The notes beneath the pieces were generated by a model. It had not been told where the DNA came from, searched no databases, and was given only the letters and a program-made list of their open reading frames with translations. The position numbers and the translations under genes were made by a program. Positions 63,300 through 64,000 of a stretch of DNA of 64,000 nucleotides are shown one piece after another. Position 1 is the first letter of the stretch, and each line of letters opens with the position of its first letter. The stretch covers positions 124,001-188,000 of the forward strand of contig NZ_BAXA01000005.1 in the NCBI RefSeq assembly GCF_000698125.1, in the 5' to 3' direction. This stretch comes from Geomicrobium sp. JCM 19038 (GTDB taxonomy: Bacteria > Bacillota > Bacilli > Bacillales > Marinococcaceae).

Positions 63300-63692
63300 T
63301 CAAACCTCCTCCACTGTAACAACAAAATCCTCAAGATGTTCATTTCCATTATCATCCCGCCAAGCGATGTAGAATTGATAGGAGTCTTCCAGTTCAATAT
63401 CATGATATCGATGTGCCTTTGGTGTTGGATTATTACCAGGGCTAGAGGATTGTAGCCGCCCATTCATCTCAATTTCATAACCCATTAAACGATCCGTGTC
63501 TTCTTTAAAGCGTAACTCCATCGAGTAAGTTCTCTCGCCTGATGCTTCATGATTTGTAATAAGCTCTGCTTCCCAAGTTGAAGAAGAGCCATGTCCTTCA
63601 ACAATCGGCAATTCTTCATCTTTATGATGCGTTGAGGAACATGCTATAACGAACGTAACGATAACGAACAGAGATATTGTCTTGTAGAACAT
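63300..63692 (-). CDS. Lipoprotein of unknown function
   Basis: ATG 63692 on the minus strand follows AGGAAGTG. The 130 residues have a signal peptide with lipobox FVIAC (Cys18), a short polar linker (SSTHHKDEELP) and a beta-rich domain with STWEAELITNHEASGERTYS and DIELEDSYQFYIAWRDDNGN. The pattern is like small Ig-like lipoproteins of Bacillus, but no family is assigned. It and the partial gene to its right are both on the minus strand. Confidence 0.75.
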   Translation of the reverse strand: MFYKTISLFVIVTFVIACSSTHHKDEELPIVEGHGSSSTWEAELITNHEASGERTYSMELRFKEDTDRLMGYEIEMNGRLQSSSPGNNPTPKAHRYHDIELEDSYQFYIAWRDDNGNEHLEDFVVTVEEV

Positions 63693-63803
63693 CGTAATCA
63701 CTTCCTGCTATGGTACTTAAACTCAGGCATAGTAGCTGATTCTGAAATCGACCAGTAATAGTCACAGTGAAAGACCTTCATAATAATCATCCCTTATTAT
63801 TCA

Positions 63804-64000
63804 TCAAAGATGGTGATTCTTTACTTTTCCCTTGTTAAAAAACCTCCACCAAATTGCTACTGCGATAATTGCAATAATAATGATCATTAATCGGTTGTTA
63901 GCACGGTCAAAACTCATGGGTGGTAATTCACCATTCATGATCCAGTACCCTAAAATCCAGACGATGAGCAATCCTAAAAATACGAAAGTTCTTATTGGTA
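63804..64000 (-). CDS. Partial membrane protein running off the window edge
   Basis: On the minus strand the frame entering at 64000 reads FVFLGLLIVWILGYWIMNG, LPPMSFDRANNRLMIII and IAIIAVAIWWRFFNKGK, and stops at TGA 63804. Two membrane helices are separated by a short loop and followed by a basic tail. The 5' end lies outside the window. Family unknown. Confidence 0.6.
   Translation of the reverse strand, partial: PIRTFVFLGLLIVWILGYWIMNGELPPMSFDRANNRLMIIIIAIIAVAIWWRFFNKGKVKNHHL

Overview
This window reads as a chromosome segment of a low-GC Gram-positive Bacillaceae bacterium. The evidence is strong AGGAGG-type ribosome sites, frequent TTG/GTG starts, an S24 repressor beside a Rap-Phr-like cassette, YkkCD-type and YxjC/YxjF-type genes, an SppA/YteJ pair and DUF5316/DUF4083-like small proteins. 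The species cannot be named from sequence alone. No rRNA, tRNA, CRISPR array or complete insertion sequence was seen.

Layout. 0-3 kb: small membrane protein, then a TetR regulator divergent from a two-gene oxidoreductase operon. 3-8.5 kb: a decayed accessory island holding a shredded Y-family DNA polymerase, a kinase killed by one nonsense codon, a phage/ICE-type switch (S24 repressor, Cro-like protein, palindromic operators) and a Rap-type TPR regulator overlapping a Phr-like peptide gene. 9-13.7 kb: sigma-54 activator and a -24/-12 promoter driving a GntP/YxjC-type permease, a 3-hydroxybutyrate dehydrogenase and a 3-hydroxyacyl-CoA dehydrogenase. 14-17.8 kb: ppx-ppk polyphosphate operon. 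17.9-23.6 kb: tartrate-dehydrogenase-like enzyme, SDR, aldehyde dehydrogenase, BASS transporter and AtoE-type transporter. 23.9-33.3 kb: Fur-controlled NRPS-independent siderophore operon resembling staphyloferrin B genes in the order D-E-F-G-H-C plus an RraA-like gene. 33.5-38.2 kb: SsuABC/TauABC-like importer, HxlR regulator, DUF4242 protein and acyl-CoA-dehydrogenase-like flavoenzyme, tied together by a shared upstream motif. 38.4-42.2 kb: PRD regulator with fused EIIA plus ascorbate-type EIIB and EIIC. 42.4-44.9 kb: YtkA-like lipoprotein, SMR pair with TetR regulator, thioesterase. 45.5-50.1 kb: ECF-like sigma factor with an ABC export operon. 50-57.3 kb: small membrane proteins, cytochrome-b5-like lipoprotein, PadR pair, MFS, GNAT, VOC and a conserved hairpin repeat. 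57.3-64 kb: histidine kinase/response regulator, SppA, RDD protein and secreted or lipoprotein unknowns.

A striking global feature is the number of genes carrying what look like single-base deletions (bdh, ppk, second siderophore synthetase, sbnH-like, rraA-like, hxlR, ulaA and two small membrane genes). All are deletions, many in short homopolymers, and most sit in otherwise well-conserved operons. Uncorrected assembly error is at least as likely as real decay. By contrast the uvrX remnant, the kinase nonsense mutation and the SLH fragment look like genuine erosion.

The best candidates for new biology are the S24/Cro/Rap-Phr switch with a predicted signal peptide ending KNDVT, the rearranged staphyloferrin-B-like operon lacking diaminopropionate synthesis but carrying an RraA-like enzyme, the HxlR-linked importer/flavoenzyme regulon, and the dispersed 3'-located RNA hairpin repeat.
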